Assembly: GCA_029541985.1 (NCBI GenBank)
Contig: CP095414.1
Span: forward strand, 1,178,001-1,242,000
Direction: 5' to 3'
DNA: 64,000 nucleotides
Source: Bacteroidales bacterium F22
GTDB lineage: Bacteria; Bacteroidota; Bacteroidia; Bacteroidales; Bacteroidaceae
The number at the start of each line of letters is the position of its first letter. Within the stretch, counting starts at the first letter, position 1. Under the pieces are notes generated by a model. That model ran no database searches. It saw nothing but the letters and a program-made list of their open reading frames with translations, and was not told the origin of the DNA. Shown piece after piece: positions 6,090 to 18,400 of the stretch. Both the position numbers and the translations under genes were made by a program.

Positions 6090-8885
6090 TTGACAAAAAA
6101 AAATAACACCCTATCACTTCTCGCATTTCTTGTTTTTCTATTGCTTCCTTCAGTGGCATTTTCAAGTAGAAATCAAGGCCGAGACAATAATGACGCTCAC
6201 TACTTTTCGGTAGTTGATAGTTTGCTTCCTGACACCCTCAAACGTCATGAATTGGGCAAACGAATCGACCAAGAGAAGGAGAAGAAGCGTGCTGTCTTAA
6301 CTCCTGATTCGACCCAAATACCAACTGATAGTTTGGCTAAGGATAGCACGAAATCGGATGTGGGACTGGATGCGCCAGTGACGTATACAGCAAATGACTC
6401 TATCGTATTCGAAAATGGAGGATTTGCACATCTCTTCGGAGAGGGTAACGTGACGTATGACAAGGTGAAACTCGAAGCGGCAGTGATATCTATGAATATG
6501 GATAGTAGTTCGGTCTATGCCCATGGCGTGACGGATTCATTGGGCAAAGAGGATGGTATCCCTATATTTACCGATGGGGACACTCCTTATGAGACCAAGG
6601 CTATCCGGTATAACTTCAAGAGTGAACGGGGAATCATCTCCAATATCAATACCCAACAGGGAGAGGGTTATGTGACTGGACATAATGCTAAAAAAGGGGC
6701 GGACAACACGATTTATATGGTGGATGGTAAATATACCACGTGTGATAATCATGAGCATCCTCACTTTTACTTGCAGATGAGCCGCGCTAAAGTCAAGCCG
6801 AAGAAAAATGCGGTCTCGGGACCGGCTTATTTGGTCGTCGCGGATGTGCCATTGCCTATCTGGGTACCGTTCTTCTATTTTCCTTTTACCACAAGCTATA
6901 CCTCTGGGTTTATCATGCCTACTTATGTGGATGATAGTGACAGAGGATTTGGACTTGAAGGAGGAGGATATTACTTCGCTATCAGTGATTACATGGACTT
7001 GAAAGTGACCACGGATATCTTTACACAGGGTTCATGGGCCATGAGTGGAGACTTTAGTTACAACAAACGATATAAGTATAGTGGGTCTTTCCAATCGGAT
7101 TACCAAGTGACTAAGACGGGCGATGAGGGATTGCCTGATTATGCTGAATCGAAAGATTTTAAGGTTATCTGGTCCCATCGTCAAGATGCTAAAGCGAACC
7201 CTAACAGTACCTTCTCGGCTTCGGTGAATTTCTCTACCTCGAGTTATGAGAAGACGAATTATGGTAACCAATATAATCCGGCGGTTTCGTCTCAGAGTAC
7301 CAAGACTTCTAGTGTCAGTTATTCAAGAACATTCCCGGACCAAAAATTGACTATCTCGAGTACATTCAATGTGGCGCAATCCATGCGTGATTCGACGCTT
7401 TCATTGACGCTTCCGGATCTGAATATCTCACTGAGCCGTCGCTACCCTTTCAAACGGAAAGATGCCGTGGGGGATGACAAGTGGTATGAGAAAATCTCAC
7501 TGAGCTATACGGGACGTCTGACCAATAGCATCACGAGTAAAGAGGATGAACTTTTCAATAAGAGCTTGGCTAAAGACTGGAAAAATGGAATGAGTCATAC
7601 TATCCCGATTAGTGCCTCATTTACTTTTTTCAAATATCTCAATGTCACCCCATCTATCAATTATAAAGAACGGTGGTACACACGCAAGATTGAACGGAGC
7701 TGGGATGCCAATAGCCAAGAGGAGGTCAGAGATACGATCTCTCAATTTAATCGGGTCTATAACTACAGTTTGAGTCTGAGTGCCAATACCAAGATGTATG
7801 GTATGTACAAGCCGCTATTCTTACAATCAAAAGAATTGCAGATTCGACATGTCTTCACCCCATCTATAAGCATCTCAGCGGCTCCGGACTTTGGGGCTTC
7901 GAAATATGGCTATTGGAAATCATATAGCTATGTCAACTCGAGTGGAGAAACTGTGACTAAAGAATATTCTCCGTATTCTTCTGAAGCATTTGGCGTGCCG
8001 GGACAAGGACGCTCAGGCGTGATTAGTTTCGATATGTCGAATAATGTGGAGATGAAATACAAGTCTGATACGGATTCTACAGGATTCAAAAAGGTGAGTC
8101 TAATCGATCAGTTGGGTGCTAGCATGAGTTACAATACGGCGGCAGAAACGCGTCCATGGAGTGACCTCTCGACTCAATTACGATTGAAATTAACGAAGAA
8201 TTATACCTTCACCATGAATGCTTCATTTGCTACGTATGCCTATCAATTTGATGAGAGTGGCAATGTCGTCGTGGGAGACCGTACAGAATGGAGTTATGGT
8301 CGCTTTGGCCGTTTCCAAGGCTATGGTTCTAGCTTCAATTATACGTTCAACAATGATACGTGGAAGAAATGGTTCGGAGGTAAAGATGATCAAGAAGAGA
8401 CTAAAGATAAGGATAAAAACAAATCCAAAGAGGATTCTAATGATGAACTAGGCCGCAAGAAGCCAACCAAGGAGAAGAAGAGTGCTTCTATCGGGGCTGA
8501 TGGCTATGAGAAATTCTCGATGCCATGGTCATTGAATATCAATTATTCCTTCAATATAAGTGAAGATAGAAGTAAAGCAATCAACAAGAAGTCGATGCGC
8601 TATCCATATAAGTATACTCAAAATATGAACTGCTCAGGTAATATCAAGTTGTCCAATAAATGGAATGTGAGTTTCAGTTCTGGTTATGACTTTGATGCGC
8701 ACGAAATCACGCAGACATCGATGAATCTAAATCGTAATTTGCACTGTTGGGAATTGACTGCATCAATCAACCCATTCGGCTATTACCGATCATATACTTT
8801 TACTATCCGAGCTAGCTCTCAAATCCTTCAGGATTTGAAATGGGACCAACGAAGCAGCAGACAGTCTAATATCGAATGGTATTAG
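6090..8885 (+). CDS. lptD: LptD/OstA-like outer-membrane LPS assembly protein
   Basis: A 931-residue protein counted from the TTG at 6090. A signal peptide follows directly (TKKNNTLSLLAFLVFLLLP, then SVAFS). Residues about 90-240 form an OstA/LptA-like jelly-roll (FGEGNVTYDKVKLEAAVISM; GYVTGHNAKKG). The remainder is a beta-barrel rich in Tyr, Ser and alternating polar residues, with a charged loop (about 770-810, KDKDKNKSKED) before the last strands. In the family this protein inserts lipopolysaccharide into the outer leaflet. The frame also opens with an ATG at 6030, but a promoter box lies at 6055-6062 and the preceding residues do not look like a signal peptide. It converges with topB, leaving a 20-bp gap. 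Confidence 0.85.
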   Translation: MTKKNNTLSLLAFLVFLLLPSVAFSSRNQGRDNNDAHYFSVVDSLLPDTLKRHELGKRIDQEKEKKRAVLTPDSTQIPTDSLAKDSTKSDVGLDAPVTYTANDSIVFENGGFAHLFGEGNVTYDKVKLEAAVISMNMDSSSVYAHGVTDSLGKEDGIPIFTDGDTPYETKAIRYNFKSERGIISNINTQQGEGYVTGHNAKKGADNTIYMVDGKYTTCDNHEHPHFYLQMSRAKVKPKKNAVSGPAYLVVADVPLPIWVPFFYFPFTTSYTSGFIMPTYVDDSDRGFGLEGGGYYFAISDYMDLKVTTDIFTQGSWAMSGDFSYNKRYKYSGSFQSDYQVTKTGDEGLPDYAESKDFKVIWSHRQDAKANPNSTFSASVNFSTSSYEKTNYGNQYNPAVSSQSTKTSSVSYSRTFPDQKLTISSTFNVAQSMRDSTLSLTLPDLNISLSRRYPFKRKDAVGDDKWYEKISLSYTGRLTNSITSKEDELFNKSLAKDWKNGMSHTIPISASFTFFKYLNVTPSINYKERWYTRKIERSWDANSQEEVRDTISQFNRVYNYSLSLSANTKMYGMYKPLFLQSKELQIRHVFTPSISISAAPDFGASKYGYWKSYSYVNSSGETVTKEYSPYSSEAFGVPGQGRSGVISFDMSNNVEMKYKSDTDSTGFKKVSLIDQLGASMSYNTAAETRPWSDLSTQLRLKLTKNYTFTMNASFATYAYQFDESGNVVVGDRTEWSYGRFGRFQGYGSSFNYTFNNDTWKKWFGGKDDQEETKDKDKNKSKEDSNDELGRKKPTKEKKSASIGADGYEKFSMPWSLNINYSFNISEDRSKAINKKSMRYPYKYTQNMNCSGNIKLSNKWNVSFSSGYDFDAHEITQTSMNLNRNLHCWELTASINPFGYYRSYTFTIRASSQILQDLKWDQRSSRQSNIEWY

Positions 8886-8905
8886 TCTCGATGGATGCGT
8901 AGTCA

Positions 8906-10975
8906 CTATATCGGATGAGTCCAATCACAACCTGATTTCCATTCAGAACAACCATAGGATTTATTGCCACGGATGATTTTTCCGCGTCCGCATTTTGGAC
9001 AAGGAGCCCCTACCATTATCGTTGAAGCGGATGCCATACTTGGTGTTGCAGTGGCTACAGCAGCTTTCGTGGCAGTGGCTTTCGTGGCAGCGGCTTTCTT
9101 GCGAGGAGCTCGCTTCTTTTTCGTCGCCTTCTTCTCTTCTTCTGGTGAGATGAGTGTCACACGACGGTTCTCATTGTCACGAAGGACGGTATTGACGATT
9201 TCTGTAATCATCATCTTCAATTCATTAATGAATTGGCCGGCATTGTATTCTTTGCGCTCTATCTGACGCAACTTACTCTCCCAGATACCTGTCAACTCAG
9301 CACTCTTGAGGAGGTCTTCACGAATCAATCCTATCAATTCCACACCCGTTGGAGTGGCGATTAGGTTCTTCCTTTCCTTACGGATGTAATGACGCTTGAA
9401 TAAGGTCTCGATGATATTGGCTCGAGTAGATGGACGCCCAATCCCATTTTCTTTGAGGGCATCGCTCAAGTCGTCATCTTCGACTAACTTACCAGCGGTC
9501 TCCATGGCACGAAGCAAAGTGGCTTCGGTATAGTTCTTTGGCGGTTGTGTCGACTTCTCTATCAGGCTAGGAGTATGGGGGCCACTCTCTCCTTTGACAA
9601 AAGGAGGTAAGGTAGCGGCTTCCTTATTTTTACTATCGTCCTGTTCCTGTTCCTTATCATTCATTGATGGAGGCAGATTGGTCGTCTCTTTGGCAAATAC
9701 ATCATGCCATCCGCTAATGAGGATTTGTTTCCCCGTGGTCTTGAACGGAACAGTCTCTACTTTACCCATCACGGTGGTGGTGGATATCTGACAATCGGGA
9801 AAGAAGATGGCGATGAAACGACGGGCGATGAGGTCATACACGCGGCGTTCCATATCGGTCACACCACGAACGGGCATCCCCGTAGGGATGATAGCATGGT
9901 GATCGGTGACTTTCTTGGAGTTGAAATAGCGTTTGGATTTCGGTAACTTCTTCCCTTGAAGAGGGGTCGTATAAGGGGCATAGACATCGCCTAGATTCAC
10001 TAGAATCTTAGGACATTTGGGATAGATGTCATCGGTCAAGAAGGTGGTATCGACACGTGGATACGTGGTGAGTTTCTTCTCGTACAAACTCTGAATGAGT
10101 TTCAGGGTCTCATCTGCAGAATAACCAAATTTCTTGTTACACTCTACCTGCAAAGAGGTTAAGTCAAATAGTTTAGGGGCATATTCTTTTCCTTTCTTCT
10201 CTTTGACACTGGTCACCACAAAGGGTTTATCAGCGACTTCGGTCAGAAAGGCTTCTCCTTCTTCTTTCTTCATGAAACGACCTTTCGTCGCATTGAAGTT
10301 CACCCCACGGTAAAGGGTTTTGAGTTCCCAAAAAGGTTTAGAAACGAAATGAGCAATCTCTTCTTGACGTTGCACAATCAAAGCCAAGGTAGGCGTCTGT
10401 ACCCGTCCGATAGAAAGCACTTGTTGGTTCTGTCCATATTTGAGGGTATAGAGACGTGTCGCATTCATCCCCAGAATCCAATCTCCGATAGCACGCGAAA
10501 GGCCTGCTTCATAGAGGGATTGGTAATCGGATTGGTCTTTGAGATTGGCAAAGCCTTCACGGATGGCTTCTTCGGTAAGTGAAGATATCCATAAGCGCTT
10601 CACAGGGCATTTTACATTGGCCTTGAGCATCACCCAGCGCTGAATGACCTCTCCTTCTTGTCCCGCATCACCACAATTGATAATCGTATCGGCTTTTTGC
10701 ATCAGCGATTCGATGACACGAAACTGACGGTCACTACTCTCTTGACCGATGAGTTTCACACCGAAACGAGCAGGGAGCATCGGCAAGCTACCTAAGCTCC
10801 AAGTCTTCCATCTGTCTGTATAGTCATTGGGTTCCTTGAGTGTGCAAAGGTGTCCAAAGGTCCAAGTCACCTGATAGCCATTGCCTTCTAAGTATCCACT
10901 ATGTTGAGTGGTGGCACCCAATATCTGGGCGATATCTCTAGCTACACTAGGTTTCTCGGCAATACATACAATCAT
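8906..10975 (-). CDS. topB: DNA topoisomerase III (type IA)
   Basis: A 689-residue enzyme that relaxes and decatenates DNA through a 5'-phosphotyrosine. It starts MIVCIAEKPSVARDIA (Toprim domain) and has the GDAGQEGE metal-binding motif. The catalytic tyrosine is Y305 in TTYPRVDT. SIGRVQTPTLALI and GIGRPSTRANII are also typical. After the core comes an Ala/Lys-rich linker (KKATKKKRAPRKKAAATKA...) and a C-terminal zinc-ribbon-like module (CPKC...C...C) at about 660-689. The start at 10975 is preferred over 10987 because family proteins begin at MIVCIAEKPS. A minus-strand promoter box TATCTTTG lies at 11025-11032. Confidence 0.95.
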   Translation of the reverse strand: MIVCIAEKPSVARDIAQILGATTQHSGYLEGNGYQVTWTFGHLCTLKEPNDYTDRWKTWSLGSLPMLPARFGVKLIGQESSDRQFRVIESLMQKADTIINCGDAGQEGEVIQRWVMLKANVKCPVKRLWISSLTEEAIREGFANLKDQSDYQSLYEAGLSRAIGDWILGMNATRLYTLKYGQNQQVLSIGRVQTPTLALIVQRQEEIAHFVSKPFWELKTLYRGVNFNATKGRFMKKEEGEAFLTEVADKPFVVTSVKEKKGKEYAPKLFDLTSLQVECNKKFGYSADETLKLIQSLYEKKLTTYPRVDTTFLTDDIYPKCPKILVNLGDVYAPYTTPLQGKKLPKSKRYFNSKKVTDHHAIIPTGMPVRGVTDMERRVYDLIARRFIAIFFPDCQISTTTVMGKVETVPFKTTGKQILISGWHDVFAKETTNLPPSMNDKEQEQDDSKNKEAATLPPFVKGESGPHTPSLIEKSTQPPKNYTEATLLRAMETAGKLVEDDDLSDALKENGIGRPSTRANIIETLFKRHYIRKERKNLIATPTGVELIGLIREDLLKSAELTGIWESKLRQIERKEYNAGQFINELKMMITEIVNTVLRDNENRRVTLISPEEEKKATKKKRAPRKKAAATKATATKAAVATATPSMASASTIMVGAPCPKCGRGKIIRGNKSYGCSEWKSGCDWTHPI

Positions 10976-11024
10976 AATATACAGCAATTTTTGTTTTTAG
11001 AACTCTCTTCAAAAGATAGGTATA

Positions 11025-11032
11025 CAAAGATA
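11025..11032 (-). promoter_or_regulatory. Probable -7 promoter box of topB
   Basis: TATCTTTG on the minus strand, about 50 bases before the start at 10975, matches TAnnTTTG. Confidence 0.5.
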
Positions 11033-11085
11033 AGGTAATTCCAGCATCTAGCCAAGATTGGACGGGGATAATATAAGACAACAAA

Positions 11086-11123
11086 AGTCCCCCACTTTCC
11101 ATATCGATGGAAAATGGGGGACT
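11086..11123 (-). terminator. Terminator of the GH97 gene
   Basis: A 17-bp stem with one mismatch (AGTCCCCCACTTTCCAT paired with the copy ending GGGGGACT) and loop ATCG. On the minus strand TTTTGTTG follows. It lies 30 bases after the GH97 stop. Confidence 0.85.
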
Positions 11124-11153
11124 CTACTAACGATTCTATTAAATTAACATGAA

Positions 11154-13325
<2,172 letters not shown>

Positions 13326-13363
13326 TTATTTATTAATTAATTGATTTTATACTGAACGATACA

Positions 13364-13371
13364 CAAAGATA
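13364..13371 (-). promoter_or_regulatory. Probable -7 promoter box of the GH97 gene
   Basis: TATCTTTG on the minus strand, 51 bases before the ATG at 13313. Confidence 0.5.
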
Positions 13372-13453
13372 CGAAGAATATAAGCATTCTTCCTTTATTC
13401 ATTTTAATAGTGACTTTTGAGTTATGCAATCGTTTTCAATAAACTATTTGTCG

Positions 13454-13461
13454 TACCTTTG
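13454..13461 (+). promoter_or_regulatory. Probable -7 promoter box of the LtaS-like gene
   Basis: TACCTTTG matches TAnnTTTG and lies 12 bases before the ATG at 13473, implying a very short leader. Confidence 0.45.
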
Positions 13462-13472
13462 GGGCTTAGAAT

Positions 13473-15395
13473 ATGAATACAACTAAAGACCGCTTATATA
13501 TGATTCGATTTCTACTCAAAAATTACGTCTTTTATCTTGCCTTCTGCTTGATACTCAAATTAGTGTTTATCATTGTCTATCGGGGAATCATTCCTCATGA
13601 CATGGCAAATATCATGGGCATCATGTATCATGGATTGCCACTGGATTTGGCCATCGCTGCGTATCTCACGGCACTGCCGGCCTTGTTTCATATCGTGCAT
13701 CTGTGGATAGAGAGTAAACTCTTCTATACCTTACATAAACTGTATCTCATGATTACGTCGCTCTTGTTGGTGCTCATCTATGGGGCTGACTTGACGCTGT
13801 ACAGTTATTGGGGATTCCGACTGGACAATACGCCCCTATTCTATCTGAAATCGTCACCCAAAGAAGCCTTTGCTAGTTTGGAATGGTGGCATACGGCGCT
13901 ACTCGTCATCGCTACAGCGATAGCTTCGTGGCTATTATATAAGGTCAGTAAACGATGGCTAGTGAGTCCTATCACCTTATTGGATCGGTATCATCCGACC
14001 TATTCGAGGAATGTGGCACGCATCCATCCGTCATTTCATCATTCGACAAAGACACGAAAGACCCACGCACGATGGGTACAAACCCTCGTGGGGGTATTTG
14101 CCTTAGGCCTCTTATTCTTAGCCATCCGGGGCGGGGTCAAGGTCTCGACACTCAATACGGGACGGGTCTATTATAGTAGTCAGATGGTGCTCAACCATGC
14201 AGCCATCAATCCGTGTTTCAGTTTGCTCGAATCGGTCCTTAAAAGCAAGGACTTCGCTAAACAATATCACTATATGAAACGGGATCAAGCTGCTTCTCTC
14301 TTCGAAACGATGCGCGATACCACGACATACAAGACCACGCCGAAGCTGCTCAAGACCAAACGGCCCAACGTGTGTATCTTCTTGTTAGAGAGTTTCATGG
14401 CACGGGCGATGACTTCTATCGGCGAATGGCCCAATATCGAAACCAATATGGATAGCTTGGGACGTGAAGGAGTCTTATTTACTCACCACTATGCCAATAG
14501 CTTCCGTACCGACAGGGGAATGGTCGCCGTATTTAGTGGCTTCCCTGCTCAACCGACCATGAGTGTGATGAAATACCCACGCAAGACCCAACAGCTGCCG
14601 AGTTTACCGAAAGCATTGCATCAAGCGGGATATGCCCTCCAATACTGCTATGGAGGAGACGCGGACTTCACCAACATGCGCTCCTACCTCACGGCGATGG
14701 GATTCGAAGACATCATCGAAGATATCGATTTTCCACTCAGCAGTAGACTCAGCAAATGGGGCGTACATGATGAGGTGCTACTCGATAGTGTGGCGCGACA
14801 AATCACGCAGGAGAAAGAACAAGAACCGTTTCTCAAAATCATTCAGACATCGAGTAGTCACGAACCGTTCGACGTACCCTTTCACCGTCCTGGATTGACG
14901 AAAGAGATGAATGCCATGGCATATGCTGATAGTTGTGTGGGGGATTTTATCAATAAGATGCGCCATACAAAGTACTGGGACAATACCTTATTTGTATTGG
15001 TAGCGGACCATACCCTTCATTATCCGGATACTATCGATAATTTGAGCGACCTGAGGTATCATATCCCACTAATCTTCTGTGGAGGTGCCATCAAAGAGCA
15101 TCAAGTAATCGATACCTATGGTTCACAAAATGATATCGCTGCCACTATCTTAGCTCAACTGGAGATGGACCATAGCGCCTTTACCTTCAGTCACGACATG
15201 CTCAATCCGAATGCACCTCACTTTGGCTATTTCGCCTTTCCAAATGCCTTCGGGGTGATCACAGCTGATGGGAGTTTCGCTTGGAATGAGGCAGCCAAGA
15301 AACAAGTGCGGGATACGACCCCTCCCGCTCGGCAATGGGCACTCCGGGCCAAGAGTTTCATCCAAACCATTTATCAGCAGATTGCATCGTTGTAG
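13473..15395 (+). CDS. LtaS/MdoB-like membrane phosphotransferase (sulfatase fold)
   Basis: A 640-residue inner-membrane enzyme. About five hydrophobic helices fill residues 10-240. The periplasmic alkaline-phosphatase/sulfatase-fold domain starts near 290 with VCIFLLESF (metal-binding Glu). The nucleophile region is SFRTDRGMVAVFSGFP (Thr), and the late metal motif is VADHTLHYPD. LtaS relatives transfer phosphoglycerol or phosphoethanolamine from phospholipids. A Gram-negative cell would use this on lipid A, periplasmic glucans or surface glycans, so teichoic acid synthesis is not implied. It is a lone gene that converges with the sensor-regulator 10 bp downstream. A paralogue lies at 37249-39219. 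Confidence 0.85.
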   Translation: MNTTKDRLYMIRFLLKNYVFYLAFCLILKLVFIIVYRGIIPHDMANIMGIMYHGLPLDLAIAAYLTALPALFHIVHLWIESKLFYTLHKLYLMITSLLLVLIYGADLTLYSYWGFRLDNTPLFYLKSSPKEAFASLEWWHTALLVIATAIASWLLYKVSKRWLVSPITLLDRYHPTYSRNVARIHPSFHHSTKTRKTHARWVQTLVGVFALGLLFLAIRGGVKVSTLNTGRVYYSSQMVLNHAAINPCFSLLESVLKSKDFAKQYHYMKRDQAASLFETMRDTTTYKTTPKLLKTKRPNVCIFLLESFMARAMTSIGEWPNIETNMDSLGREGVLFTHHYANSFRTDRGMVAVFSGFPAQPTMSVMKYPRKTQQLPSLPKALHQAGYALQYCYGGDADFTNMRSYLTAMGFEDIIEDIDFPLSSRLSKWGVHDEVLLDSVARQITQEKEQEPFLKIIQTSSSHEPFDVPFHRPGLTKEMNAMAYADSCVGDFINKMRHTKYWDNTLFVLVADHTLHYPDTIDNLSDLRYHIPLIFCGGAIKEHQVIDTYGSQNDIAATILAQLEMDHSAFTFSHDMLNPNAPHFGYFAFPNAFGVITADGSFAWNEAAKKQVRDTTPPARQWALRAKSFIQTIYQQIASL

Positions 15396-15404
15396 AGTAG
15401 ACTC

Positions 15405-18400
15405 TTAGGAGAGAATGCTTCTTACATATTCTGATGGAGATACGCCAAAGGCTTCTTTGAAACACTGACGGAAATAATCTGGCGTGGCCATGCCGACCAA
15501 ATCACTCACCTCGGTGATGGTATGGGTTCCTTGCAAGAGCAATGACTCGGCTTTTTGTAAACGAATGTAACGGATATATTCGTTGGTCGAACTCCCTGTC
15601 ATTTGCTTTATCCGACGGTAGAGGGTGGAATGACTCATGTTCAAACTGTCTGCTAAGAAAGCCACATCGACTTTCCGTCTGCTCATGTTTTCTTCAATCA
15701 GACTATTGACATTCTCGAGAAACTCCTGTTCGATATGGGATAGGTTCTTCCGCAAATGAATCTTCTTCTGCAGGATACTCGTCTCGGGATTTGTCGTCAC
15801 CTCCTGATTCGAAACGGACATCAAGTTCGCCACACGACTCTTAAGGAGGTTGGCACTGAAAGGCTTGGTCAAGAATGAATTGGCTCCTGCTTGATATCCT
15901 TGTTCACGCTGTTTGTTATCTATGATAGCTGTCAACAAGATGAAAGGGATGGATGCATATCGCTGCTCCTTCTTCACCGCTGTACACAAGGCTATACCAT
16001 CCATCAAAGGCATCATATAATCGCTGATGATGATTTGGATGTGATGCTTCTTCAGCATCTCGAGAGCCATCTCGCCATCGTCCGCACGGATGACATGATA
16101 GGTATCATCAAAGATATGTGCGATATATTCTTGAATGTCCCCATCATCTTCCACCACGAGCATCTCTGGTTTAGGCGATTTCGAGGGTTTGAGGCTACAG
16201 CGATGGGCTTCAGGTATCGCTACTTTTGCTTCATCAGACTGATTGACCTGCGCTACATGCGTCATCGATGGTGCAGTCGGCACTGCCAAACCAGCATATT
16301 GATGACTCGTCTGTAAGGTGATAACAAAGGTAGTCCCCTCACCTTCTATGCTCTCCACTTCTATCGTCCCTGCATGTCTGATGACGAGTTCCTTGACGAT
16401 AGATAATCCGATTCCATTGCTGAAAGAATTGGCTGCATGGTCTCCTTGGTTCCACCTATTGAATAGGTGTTTTCTCTTTTCTTTGGATATCCCATCTCCA
16501 CTGTCATGAATCTTCAATATAGTATGGTCTGTGAGGGCATCTTGTTCCACTTCCACCAAGACAAATCCTTCACGTGTGTGCTTGAGTGCATTGCTCAATA
16601 GATTCGTGATGATGATGGCAGTCACGGCATGGTCAAAGTAAATTGGTTTCAACGGTGCCGCACACTTAAAGGATACTTCCACATGCTTATTGCGATTCAA
16701 AGAACGAAAGTCGGCGACTTGTGCTTCGATAAATGCAGCGAAATCGGCTAACTGTGGTCTGATGACCAACTTATTGTTTTCTGCCTTACGAAACATAATC
16801 AGCATGTTGGTTAGGTTGAGCAATTTCTGAGCACTCCGATAGATGACTTGTATCTCTTTCTTGATTATCCCTGAGAGTTCCTCATGCTGAAGCAAATCAC
16901 GAAGAGGACCTATAATGAGCGTCAATGGCGTACGTATCTCATGCGTGATATCGGTATAGAATTTCAACCGCTCGGTATTGAGTTCATTTTCATGTGCATG
17001 CGCTTGTTGCTCCAGCGCTAACTCTTGCTTGAGGCGTAACTGGTTAATCGAATACTGAAAGATTTTCCACACGATACCTACGATGAGGGCCAATGACAAG
17101 AGTAGAAACCACCAAGTGGCCCAGAATGGAGGACGAATCAGGAGTTTCAATTCCGACGTAGACACGTTGCGCGCATCGCCATCGAGCATACTCCGTATCT
17201 TCAACGTATAATTGCCTGGTAGGAGGTTACGAAGCACTAGTTCTTGTTGATTGCCCAATGGATACCACGTGTCATCGGCACCGACTAATTGGTATTGGAA
17301 GGTGAGGCGATTGTGATAAGCATAGTCATGAATGACAAACTGTACTTCGAATCCTGGCTGCTTGAGGGTCCAAGAGGAGGGTTGTCTGTAGGTCGTCTTC
17401 CCTTGCAGAAAAGTCTTTTTCGTGGTTCCTAATCGACGACAACTGGTTATAATCGGTGTCGGAGCAGGCGTAGTGACGAGCAATTGAAAAGGATTCAAAC
17501 TCCATAGCCCTTCTGAAGAACCGAAATAAAGGTGCTCACTATCATGGGTTGCGGAATTCTTCTTGAAACTGTGCAACTTCATCGCATTGGCTTCGGTATA
17601 GCAAAAGAGTTTCTCGTCTTTCAAATCTATGCAGACTAGCCCTTTGGTGGTACTGCCCCAAATCATCCCTTGAGGGTATTCTATCACGGTCTGGATATTG
17701 CTACTTATCAGCCCATCTTCTTGTGTATAGATACGTCTGTTCGTACCGTTGCGGTCTATATTGACACGCATCAAGCCTTGGTTTGAAGCAACCCATATCT
17801 GCTGATGGCTATCCTCGATGATATTACGTATGCTAGCATGGTCGAAAACAGAAAGAGAGGGGATGGACAAGGGTTGCATGGTCTTGAGATCGAAGACTTG
17901 AAGTCCATTAAGGAAATAACCTATCCAGAGGAGTCCACGGGAATCTATATAGGAACTCCGAAGTACATCGGAGCGGAGTCCTGAGGTCTCTACGGTATAG
18001 TGCTGGATGATGTCGCCATCACTGCTAATTTCATATAATCCTTGCGTAGTGGAGATCCAAGCATGACCCTGACTGTCTATCGTGATGTCTCGAATATCAC
18101 TTAAGCGCTTGTGGTTAGAGGTGTATATGGGCATCAACTTCTTGTCGTTGGGGTTTACCCGAAATAGCCCATGCTGGTAGGTACCGAACCATAAGATACC
18201 ATGGGGGTCTCGTGCCGAACTGATGACGGACATCCCGATGCCGTCGGTAACCTTATTGATATTCGCCACACGCTGTCCTTGAGCAAATACATCTATCCCA
18301 TTACCATCATTGCCTACCCAGAGTTGTCCCTGCTCATCCGTACAGACTCCCCAAGCCACGGCATGAGATAAAGAGGTGCTACTGCTTCCATCTCCGACAC

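Noticed and set aside
8964-9266. Plus-strand frame rich in Ala/Val/Phe that resembles a membrane protein
   Set aside because: It is the reverse of the Ala/Lys-rich linker and zinc-ribbon end of topoisomerase III. The hydrophobicity is an artefact of that composition.
13473-15395. Lipoteichoic acid synthase as the literal function
   Set aside because: The organism is a Gram-negative Bacteroidales with an LptD-like protein. The family also includes phosphoglycerol and phosphoethanolamine transferases.
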